From NCBI GenBank assembly GCA_018400515.1, contig JAGYMR010000135.1:1-7349 (forward strand): DNA of 7,349 bases. Reading direction: 5' to 3'. Both the position numbers and the translations under genes were made by a program. Positions 1 to 5,996 of this stretch are shown one piece after another; the first letter of the stretch is position 1; every line of letters starts with the position of its first letter. The notes under the pieces are model-generated. The model was given only the letters and a program-made list of their open reading frames with translations, was not told where the DNA came from and ran no database searches. Source of the stretch: Tangfeifania sp. (GTDB lineage Bacteria; Bacteroidota; Bacteroidia; Bacteroidales; Prolixibacteraceae).

Positions 1-35
1 ATTGAATTACAAATGTTTAATATTATTTTATTCTA

Positions 36-1283
36 ATGAAAAACGTTTTTTTTCTTTTTTTGCTTCTGCTTGCATCCCCTCTGGGGGCGCAGGAACTGGC
101 CCAATTTACCATCCGTGCAGGGGTGGAACAGGTCAATGCTCCCGTGGCTGTTTCGCTGAACGGGATTCTTAACAATACCGATGAGGGAGCCCTGGTCCTG
201 TATGAGGTCAGGGGCGCAAAAGAGGTGAAAATTCCCAGTCAAATCGAAACCGGACATACTGCCCGGCTGTGGTTCATCTTGAAAGCGCTTCCCGGCAATT
301 CTTCAGAAAGGCATTTTGTAATAAAACGGGAGAAAGGGGAATTAGACGGGGAGCCTGCATTCGGGCTGATGCAAGGATTAATGGACCTGGAGATTCTGGC
401 GGGCCAGCGGCCTGTTTTCAAATACCGTTTTGGCACGACGCATCCTCCCGAGGGCGTGAGTTCCCTTTTTAAACGTTCCGGTTATATTCATCCCTTGTGG
501 TCGCCGGGCGGTGAGGTGCTCACCACGATCCAGCCTCCGGATCATTACCATCATTACGGCATCTGGGGGCCCTGGACAAAGACCCATATCGAGGGCCGGG
601 AGGTTGATTTCTGGAATCTGGGCAAGGGACAGGGCTCCGTCCGTTTCGCTGCCTTCCTTTCGCAGGAAGCAGGGGATGTATTCTCGGGCTTTAAAGCTTT
701 GCAGCAGCATATCGATTTCGGGGCACGGGGGCCCGACAGGATTGCCATGAATGAAATTTTGGACGTCCGGGTGTGGAATGTAAATGAAGATATTTGGATG
801 ATCGATTATACCACGTCACTGAACAGTCCGCTTGAGAATGGCATAATGCTCGATGCCTATCGTTACGGCGGCGGAATGGGCTACCGGGCCACCGAAAAAT
901 GGCATAAAGAAAATTGTACCGTGCGCACCTCTGCTAATAAAACACGAACCGGAGCCGACGGAACATCAGCCCGTTGGTGCATCGTGGAGGGGGAATCTTC
1001 GGTGAATGAAGGCCGGTCGGGAATCCTTTTTCTCAGTCACCCCGCCAACCGGATGCATCCCCAACCCATGCGGGTGTGGCCAACCAATGCCAACAGCGGA
1101 CGCGGCGATATGTTTTTCGAATTTACGCCCATCCGGCATAATGACTGGAAACTTGAACCGAATAAAACGGTTACCTTAAAATACCGATTGGTCGTATTTG
1201 ACGGCAAAATGGATACCGGAAAAGCGGAAAAATTTTGGAAAAGTTTTGCCGGCAATCCTGGAATAAAAATCAGGGGAAATTGA
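36..1283 (+). CDS. Secreted DUF6807 (Pfam 'PmoA') family protein, long two-part form
   Basis: This is a 415-residue exported protein of unknown reaction. Residues 1-19 form a Sec signal peptide: Lys at position 2, a Phe/Leu-rich core, and a probable cleavage after the AQ at 18-19. Residues about 20-105 are a beta-rich N-terminal region, including an LWFILKALPG segment, seen in longer members of the family. The DUF6807 core runs from about 145 to 392. It opens with RSGYIHPLWSPGG (147-159), followed by a His-rich DHYHHYGIW (169-177) and DFWNL (191-195), and closes with LFLSHPANRMHPQPMRVWP (331-349) and KYRLVVFDG (382-390). The clustered His residues could bind a metal or form an active site, but this is inference. 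Pfam once named the family 'methane oxygenase PmoA'; nothing here resembles particulate methane monooxygenase, which is a membrane protein. Neighbouring sugar-type dehydrogenases suggest a carbohydrate or polyol role. ATG 36 is chosen because it gives an intact signal peptide. Family call sure, function unknown. Confidence 0.85.
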   Translation: MKNVFFLFLLLLASPLGAQELAQFTIRAGVEQVNAPVAVSLNGILNNTDEGALVLYEVRGAKEVKIPSQIETGHTARLWFILKALPGNSSERHFVIKREKGELDGEPAFGLMQGLMDLEILAGQRPVFKYRFGTTHPPEGVSSLFKRSGYIHPLWSPGGEVLTTIQPPDHYHHYGIWGPWTKTHIEGREVDFWNLGKGQGSVRFAAFLSQEAGDVFSGFKALQQHIDFGARGPDRIAMNEILDVRVWNVNEDIWMIDYTTSLNSPLENGIMLDAYRYGGGMGYRATEKWHKENCTVRTSANKTRTGADGTSARWCIVEGESSVNEGRSGILFLSHPANRMHPQPMRVWPTNANSGRGDMFFEFTPIRHNDWKLEPNKTVTLKYRLVVFDGKMDTGKAEKFWKSFAGNPGIKIRGN

Positions 1284-1363
1284 TTCACCGGTTTTCTTAA
1301 TAAAAACAGCGCGATTTTAAATGTATGTTTCATTCCATAAATGTCCTGACTTCTTGATTGGCT

Positions 1364-1371
1364 TATAGTTG
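1364..1371 (+). promoter_or_regulatory. Weak candidate -7 element (TATAGTTG) ahead of the short DUF6807 gene
   Basis: TATAGTTG matches the Bacteroidota -7 consensus TAnnTTTG at five of the six fixed positions and would give a leader of roughly 35 nt before ATG 1413. I see no well-spaced TTG at -33. The rest of the 129-bp gap (1284-1412) holds no convincing hairpin terminator, so read-through from the gene at 36-1283 is equally possible. Confidence 0.22.
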
Positions 1372-1412
1372 AAAATCCCGACGGGTTAGGCATTTTTTTA
1401 AAAAGTACCTTT

Positions 1413-2306
1413 ATGAAGATTTGTATCTCTTTTTGTTCGATTTTTTTGATTTTTACTGGCGTTTTGTTTGCGCAGCCCAAAGTGACTGCTGAAAAAGCAG
1501 GGGATAAAATTGAATTCCGTGCGGATGGCAGCCTCATTACCAGCTACATTTTATCGGAGCATGAGAAATATCCTTTCTTCTTCCCGGTAAACGGGCCGTC
1601 AAAAGCGAATGTCACCTCTATGAGAAACGCCCTTTATCCCCATCACAGCTCCCTGTTTTTTGGCTGCGACCGGGTGAACGGCGGAAACTACTGGCAGGAG
1701 GGGCTTGAACGGGGGCAGATCGTTTCTTTGCGTGCGGACATTCTAAAAAGCGGCGGAGATGAAGCCGTGATTGAAAACGAATGCATCTGGAAACGCCCCG
1801 GAGCTGATGCCCCCATAAAGGACAAGCGCATCATTTCCGTGTCGGTGCCCTCTCCCGATAAGTATCAGATCGATTTTGATGTGACCCTGGAGATGTTGAT
1901 GGATGTGACCATTCAAAAAACCAACCACTCCCTTTTCAGTGGCCGGATGGATATGGATCTGGCCGTGATCAGCGGTGGGACGATGGTTAATGCCGAAGGC
2001 GAAACCAGTGAAAAGGGGACTTTCGGGAAGCGTTCGCCCTGGATGGATTATCATGGAGAAAGGATGGGGAAGACCGAGGGAATGGCTATTCTGCAGCACC
2101 CCTCCAACGACTGGTATCCGGCTCCCTGGTTTACCCGCGATTATGGATTTTTTTCACCCACCCCCATGTATTGGCCGGAAGATGGAGAAAAAAAGGTGCT
2201 CAAAAAAGGAGACCAGATCCGCCTTCGTTACCGGGTCATCGTCCATTCCGGCGATCACCAAGCAGCTGATATTGCCGGGGAATTTGGAAAATTTAAAAAT
2301 GAATAA
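1413..2306 (+). CDS. Secreted DUF6807 (Pfam 'PmoA') family protein, short form
   Basis: A 297-residue exported paralogue of the protein encoded at 36-1283. Residues 1-21 are a Sec signal peptide with a Phe/Ile-rich core ending LFAQ. The rest is essentially one DUF6807 domain: YPFFFPVNGPS (53-63), the hallmark ALYPHHSSLFFG (73-84) followed by DRVNGGNYW (86-94), RSPWMDYHG (207-215), MAILQHPSNDWYP (224-236) and the closing RYRVIVHSGD (272-281). It lacks the extra N-terminal region of the longer neighbour, and the two share only scattered motifs, so this is not a recent duplication. The reaction is unknown; a sugar-related role is inferred only from the adjacent dehydrogenases. The gene stops 25 bp before the Tat-exported oxidoreductase, suggesting co-transcription. 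ATG 1413 is the only start that keeps the signal peptide. Confidence 0.85.
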   Translation: MKICISFCSIFLIFTGVLFAQPKVTAEKAGDKIEFRADGSLITSYILSEHEKYPFFFPVNGPSKANVTSMRNALYPHHSSLFFGCDRVNGGNYWQEGLERGQIVSLRADILKSGGDEAVIENECIWKRPGADAPIKDKRIISVSVPSPDKYQIDFDVTLEMLMDVTIQKTNHSLFSGRMDMDLAVISGGTMVNAEGETSEKGTFGKRSPWMDYHGERMGKTEGMAILQHPSNDWYPAPWFTRDYGFFSPTPMYWPEDGEKKVLKKGDQIRLRYRVIVHSGDHQAADIAGEFGKFKNE

Positions 2307-2331
2307 AATAATCAAACAAAACCCGAAAAAT

Positions 2332-3705
2332 ATGAAACGGAGAAACTTTCTGAAAAACACGGCCGCCGCATCTGCCGGAGCCATGGTGATCCCAACCGTT
2401 GTTCCCTCATCGGTTTTTGGCAAAGATGCACCCAGTAACAAGATCAATATTGGTCAGATCGGGTGTGGCCGCATTGCCCGCAGTCATGATATGCCGGGAG
2501 TGATGCAATATGACATCGCTCGCATGGTTGCTGTTTCGGATGTCGACAGCAACCGGATGAAAGATGGCAAAAAGTTGGTGGAGGATTACTACAATAATAA
2601 GTATGGAAGCAACCAGGCTGTTGATGTAAAAATGTACGGCGATTACAAAGAGATGCTTTTAAACAAAGATATCGATGCGGTAGTCATAAGTACCCCTGAC
2701 CACTGGCATTCACAACCCGCAATTGAAGCAGCACTGGCCGGCAAGGATGTTTACCTGCAAAAACCCACTTCCCTTACGGTTAATGAGGGGCGACTGTTAA
2801 GTGACATTGTTCACCGCGAGGGAGTCATTCTCCAGGTAGGAACGCAACAACGCTCATCACCTCAGTTTCGCAGGGCAGCCGAACTCGTGCGAAACGGAAG
2901 AATCGGGAAGATTCATACGGTGAAAGTGGGGTTGCCGGGCGATCCGTCAGGCCCTGTATTTGAAGCTGGTCCGGTACCTTCCAACCTGAATTTTGACATG
3001 TGGCTCGGTTCAACGCCTGAGGTCGAATACAAAGAAAAACTGGTTCATCCTCAGGATGACTACAGCCGTCCCGGATGGCTCCGGCATGAGAATTACGGTG
3101 CCGGCATGATTACCGGCTGGGGACAGCATCATTACGATTCTGCCGCCTGGGGGATGGATACGGAATATACAGGCCCCATTTCAGTTGAAGCGGTGGCTCA
3201 GTTTCCGAAATCGGGAGATTGGAATGTCCATGGCGATTTTATGGTGAAGCAGGAATACGAAAACGGGATTACCGTCTACACAAGCGGAGGCTTCCCTAAT
3301 GGAATCCGCTATAGCGGGGATAAAGGCTGGGTTTTTGTTACCCGCGGAGCTTACCGCGTTACCGCCAGCGACCCGGTTCCCGAAGGAAGCACCAAAGCTC
3401 TTGATGCCAGCGACCGCAAAATCCTTGAGTCCGAAATTGGGGAGAATGAGATTCATCTCTATAAAAGCGATGAACAACATGGAAACTGGCTCGATTGCGT
3501 GCAGTCGCGCAAGCAGCCCATATCCCCGGTGGAGATCGGCCACCGGGCATGTACCGTTTGCCTTATCAGCCATATTGCCATGAAGATCCCCGGGGTTCTT
3601 AAATGGAATCCCGATGCCGAGCGGTTCATCGATAATGACCAGGCTAACTCCATGCTGAGCCGGCCTCAGCGCTATCCCTACGGAACCAACTACATTCGGA
3701 TTTAG
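2332..3705 (+). CDS. Gfo/Idh/MocA family oxidoreductase with Tat signal
   Basis: A 457-residue NAD(P)-dependent dehydrogenase-type protein that probably acts in the periplasm on a sugar, glycoside or inositol-like polyol. Residues 1-30 are a classic twin-arginine leader: KRRNFLK (2-8), then an Ala-rich core ending SSVFG. Tat export lets the protein cross folded with its cofactor bound, as in Zymomonas glucose-fructose oxidoreductase. The Rossmann motif is GQIGCGRIA (41-49), followed by VISTPDHWH (118-126). The usual EKP reads QKP at 143-145; the Lys and Pro are kept. The substrate domain has GMITGWGQHHYD (258-269), with His266/His267 and Asp269 as candidate catalytic residues, and ends with the RPQRYPY segment common in this subgroup. 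ATG 2332 is preferred because it places the twin arginine at residues 3-4. An in-frame ATG at 2299 would add 11 residues and overlap the preceding stop codon. Further in-frame extension to 1975 lies inside the upstream gene and is not real. Substrate is unknown. Confidence 0.9.
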   Translation: MKRRNFLKNTAAASAGAMVIPTVVPSSVFGKDAPSNKINIGQIGCGRIARSHDMPGVMQYDIARMVAVSDVDSNRMKDGKKLVEDYYNNKYGSNQAVDVKMYGDYKEMLLNKDIDAVVISTPDHWHSQPAIEAALAGKDVYLQKPTSLTVNEGRLLSDIVHREGVILQVGTQQRSSPQFRRAAELVRNGRIGKIHTVKVGLPGDPSGPVFEAGPVPSNLNFDMWLGSTPEVEYKEKLVHPQDDYSRPGWLRHENYGAGMITGWGQHHYDSAAWGMDTEYTGPISVEAVAQFPKSGDWNVHGDFMVKQEYENGITVYTSGGFPNGIRYSGDKGWVFVTRGAYRVTASDPVPEGSTKALDASDRKILESEIGENEIHLYKSDEQHGNWLDCVQSRKQPISPVEIGHRACTVCLISHIAMKIPGVLKWNPDAERFIDNDQANSMLSRPQRYPYGTNYIRI

Positions 3706-3721
3706 AAATAAGCCTGATCTG

Positions 3722-3752
3722 ACCCGGCGGACAAACTGCCGGGTTTTCTTTT
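3722..3752 (+). terminator. Rho-independent terminator after the Tat oxidoreductase gene
   Basis: A perfect 7-bp GC-rich stem pairs ACCCGGC (3722-3728) with GCCGGGT (3738-3744) around a 9-nt loop. It is followed by a T-rich run broken by one C (3744-3752). It lies 17 bp after the stop codon at 3705, so it should end the transcript of the upstream genes and separate them from the lipoprotein gene. Confidence 0.85.
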
Positions 3753-3774
3753 CCTGAAAAACCGAATAAAATTG

Positions 3775-3782
3775 TATTTTTG
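3775..3782 (+). promoter_or_regulatory. Bacteroidota-type -7 promoter element for the lipoprotein gene
   Basis: TATTTTTG matches TAnnTTTG, the -7 consensus of the Bacteroidota primary sigma factor, at every fixed position. The -33 position offers only CTG (3754-3756, 18-nt spacer) in place of TTG. Transcription would begin near 3788, giving an AT-rich leader of about 30 nt before ATG 3817. Its location just after a terminator supports a separate transcription unit. Confidence 0.6.
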
Positions 3783-3816
3783 TGTGCGTACACGGAAAAT
3801 TCTTAATTTTATTTTA

Positions 3817-5223
3817 ATGAAAAAAAAATCAATGATTGCCATTGGCTTTGCGTTTGTTTTTGCAGCCTGCAGTGGTGGCGGGAAACAGGCCGGGCCCAAA
3901 GAAAAGGAAAATATGTTTACAGGAGCCGAAAATGAAGTAAAACTGATGACCCTCGACCCCGGGCATTTTCACGCTGCCCTGGTTCAAAAGACCATGTATG
4001 AACAGGTCGATCCGGTGGTGCATATTTTTGCCCCTGAAGGACCGGATGTAAAAGACCATCTTGCGCGGATTGAAAGTTTTAATTCGCGGGAGGAGAATCC
4101 CACTTCCTGGGAAAGTGTTGTTTATACAGGTCCGGATTTTCTGGAAAAGATGGTGTCGGAGAAGCCCGGCAATGTAGTTGTTATATCAGGAAACAATGCC
4201 AAAAAAACCGAATACATCCTGAAGGCGGTGGAAGCCGGGATCAATGTGCTGGCAGATAAACCGATGGTGATTTCTCCCGAAGGGTTTCCGGAGCTGGAGA
4301 AAGCTTTTCAAAAGGCTGGTGAAAACGGGGTTTTGCTTTACGACATCATGACCGAACGGTATGAGATCACGACCATGCTCCAGCGGGAATTATCAAAAAT
4401 ACCGGAGGTGTTCGGATCCCTTCAGCAGGGTACCGCGGAGAAGCCTGCCATTACCAAGGAGAGCGTCCACCATTTTTTTAAATATGTGTCGGGCAGTCCA
4501 CTGAAACGGCCTGCCTGGTTCTTTGATGTGGATCAGCAGGGAGAAGGCATCGTTGATGTTACTACGCACCTGGTGGATCTGATTCAGTGGGAAGCTTTCC
4601 CGGAGGTAATCCTGAAAAAGGGGGATGTCGAGATTGTTGATGCGGATCGCTGGACTACCGACCTGACCCCCGAAATGTTTGAGCGGGTGACCGGAATGGA
4701 ACAATACCCGGATTACCTTCAGAAGGATGTGGAAGAGGATATTCTGAAAGTTTACAGCAACGGGGAGATCAACTATAAACTCAGGGATATCCATGCCAAA
4801 GTATCGGTGATCTGGAATTATGAAGCCCCCGAAGGTGCGGGTGATACCCACTATTCCATTATGCGGGGAACAAAGTGTAACCTGATCATTCAACAGGGGG
4901 AAGCAGAGGGATATCAACCCAAACTGTACATTGAGCCCACCTTGGAGGAAGATCCTGAGGCATTTGCCGGACAGCTCGAAAAAGCGATCAACCAGGACCT
5001 GCAGGAGAAGTATCCTGGTATAAAACTCCAGAAACTAACAGACGATCGCTGGGCGGTTGACATTCCGGATAAATATAAGGTGGGGCATGAGGCCCATTTC
5101 GGGCAGGTAACCGAAAAGTACCTGCGGTGCCTTGTGGAAGGTCAATTGCCGGAATGGGAAGTGCCCAACATGATCACCAAATACTACACGACCACCCAGG
5201 GGATGAAGGAAGCCATGAAATAA
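3817..5223 (+). CDS. Lipoprotein, Gfo/Idh-like 'putative oxidoreductase C-terminal domain' family
   Basis: A 468-residue lipoprotein related to Gfo/Idh/MocA dehydrogenases. Residues 1-17 are a signal peptide ending in lipobox FAAC with Cys18 as the acylation site. The residues after it (SGGGKQAG) have no early acidic run of the kind that sends Bacteroidota lipoproteins to the cell surface, so a periplasm-facing anchor is more likely. The N-terminal nucleotide-binding-like half starts at about 41, but the glycine-rich loop is replaced by LDPGHFHAALVQ (46-57). VVVISGNNAKK (120-130) and ADKPM (146-150, the EKP equivalent) follow. The second half carries GIVDVTTHLVDL (244-255), with Asp247, His251 and Asp254 as candidate active-site residues, and the long C-terminal domain typical of this family. 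Whether it still binds NAD(P) is unclear. ATG 3817 is chosen over 3772 because it starts the signal peptide directly. It probably works with the neighbouring exported proteins; the substrate is unknown. Confidence 0.85.
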   Translation: MKKKSMIAIGFAFVFAACSGGGKQAGPKEKENMFTGAENEVKLMTLDPGHFHAALVQKTMYEQVDPVVHIFAPEGPDVKDHLARIESFNSREENPTSWESVVYTGPDFLEKMVSEKPGNVVVISGNNAKKTEYILKAVEAGINVLADKPMVISPEGFPELEKAFQKAGENGVLLYDIMTERYEITTMLQRELSKIPEVFGSLQQGTAEKPAITKESVHHFFKYVSGSPLKRPAWFFDVDQQGEGIVDVTTHLVDLIQWEAFPEVILKKGDVEIVDADRWTTDLTPEMFERVTGMEQYPDYLQKDVEEDILKVYSNGEINYKLRDIHAKVSVIWNYEAPEGAGDTHYSIMRGTKCNLIIQQGEAEGYQPKLYIEPTLEEDPEAFAGQLEKAINQDLQEKYPGIKLQKLTDDRWAVDIPDKYKVGHEAHFGQVTEKYLRCLVEGQLPEWEVPNMITKYYTTTQGMKEAMK

Positions 5224-5290
5224 CCGGGATTCGTATAGTCTTCTGCAATTGGTTTCCCAATGGGGGGAAGCGTTTCAGGCGAGAAATTTT

Positions 5291-5929
5291 CTATTTTTTG
5301 CGGATGATGGTCATTCCGTCGCGCAGGGGAAGAATCACCTGCTCGGTGCGGGGATCGTTTTTCACCATTTTGTTGAATTCCATGATTCCCCGGGCTTGCA
5401 GGTCCCGGGCAGGGGGCTCCTCCACTACTTTTCCGTTCCAGAGGGTATTGTCCGCAAGAATGAGCCCCCCCTTTTTTACTTTATCGAACACCGCCCGGTA
5501 ATAGGCGGGATATTCCCGTTTGTCGGCATCCAGAAAAACCAGGTCAAACGTCCCTTTTAAGCCGGTAAGGATCTCCAGGGCTGCTCCGAACAGTAGTTCG
5601 ATCTTTTGTTCCAGTCCTGCTCTTTGAAAATACTTCCGGGCGATGGCCTCCAGTTCGTCATTCTTTTCAATGGTGATAAGCCTGCCTCCTTCAGGAAGTC
5701 CTTTGGCCAGACAGATGGCGGAATACCCCGTGAAGGTTCCCAGCTCCAGGATCCGTTGAGGAGCTGATATCTTCGAGATCATTGTAAGGACTTGTCCCTG
5801 GAGGTGTTCCGAAAGCATCCGGGCTCCCAGCACCTTCAGGTGGGTCTCCCGGGCAAGTGCTTTTAAAACAGGATCTTCCGGCCCTGTCATGGCTAAGATG
5901 TATTTCTCTATGTCCGGCTTTTTGAGCAT
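5291..5929 (-). CDS. Class I SAM-dependent O-methyltransferase (COMT-like, Methyltransf_3)
   Basis: A 212-residue cytoplasmic enzyme, the usual length for the bacterial YrrM/COG4122-type family, which transfers a methyl group from S-adenosylmethionine to a hydroxyl, often of a catechol-like compound, using a divalent metal. Visible motifs are the SAM-binding loop LELGTFTGYSA (61-71), Glu88 in LITIEKND for the SAM ribose, FLDADK (132-137, with metal ligand Asp134) and ADNTLWNGKV (159-168, with metal ligands Asp160 and Asn161). All expected ligands are intact, so it should be active; the substrate cannot be inferred. ATG 5929 is the first possible start after an in-frame stop at 5969-5971. An AGGAG lies directly against this ATG, too close to act as an ordinary ribosome binding site. 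The gene follows the M16 peptidase gene after 67 bp on the same strand and is probably transcribed with it. It converges on the lipoprotein gene. Confidence 0.92.
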   Translation of the reverse strand: MLKKPDIEKYILAMTGPEDPVLKALARETHLKVLGARMLSEHLQGQVLTMISKISAPQRILELGTFTGYSAICLAKGLPEGGRLITIEKNDELEAIARKYFQRAGLEQKIELLFGAALEILTGLKGTFDLVFLDADKREYPAYYRAVFDKVKKGGLILADNTLWNGKVVEEPPARDLQARGIMEFNKMVKNDPRTEQVILPLRDGMTIIRKK

Positions 5930-5980
5930 CTCCTTTTTTATTCCTTCTGAAAATAATGAACCGATTTTTTAATAAAAGGC

Positions 5981-5996
5981 GGAACACGGTTGTTCC
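5981..5996 (-). other. Small perfect hairpin between the peptidase and methyltransferase genes
   Basis: On the minus strand GGAACA-ACCG-TGTTCC forms a 6-bp stem with a 4-nt loop. It begins at the base after the peptidase stop codon and is followed by GCCTTTTATT. The T-run is short and offset by two bases, so it could be a weak or partial terminator or an RNA-stability element rather than a full stop to transcription. Confidence 0.4.

Noticed and set aside
2..31. Possible promoter ahead of the first gene (TTG at 2-4, AT-rich block at 21-31)
   Set aside because: The AT-rich block matches TAnnTTTG at too few positions, and the upstream region is cut off by the window edge.
36..1283. Reading the DUF6807 genes as methane oxidation genes from the Pfam name PmoA
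   Set aside because: The proteins are soluble, secreted and beta-rich, without the membrane helices of particulate methane monooxygenase; the name is a misleading legacy label.
1406..1413. TACCTTTA, close to a -7 element, at the start of the short DUF6807 gene
   Set aside because: It runs into the ATG itself, so transcription would begin inside the signal peptide codons; no other start preserves the signal peptide.
1037..1537. 166-codon minus-strand frame spanning the gap between the two DUF6807 genes
   Set aside because: It covers the ends of two well-supported genes on the other strand, is low in complexity where it crosses the AT-rich gap, and has no recognisable motif.
1975..2298. Open in-frame extension upstream of the Gfo/Idh gene
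   Set aside because: It lies entirely within the short DUF6807 coding sequence in another frame, shows no domain, and would bury the twin-arginine signal deep inside the protein.
4393..4917. 174-codon open frame on the minus strand opposite the lipoprotein gene
   Set aside because: It is antisense to conserved family motifs of the lipoprotein, and its translation shows no recognisable domain or start signal.
5253..5269. Possible hairpin TTTCCC/GGGGAA in the convergent gap
   Set aside because: The stem needs a G-T pair and has no T-run on either strand, so it does not qualify as a terminator for either convergent gene.
5127..5560. Two overlapping plus-strand frames across the convergent junction
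   Set aside because: Both are mostly antisense to the methyltransferase, whose SAM and metal motifs are intact; neither resembles a protein family.
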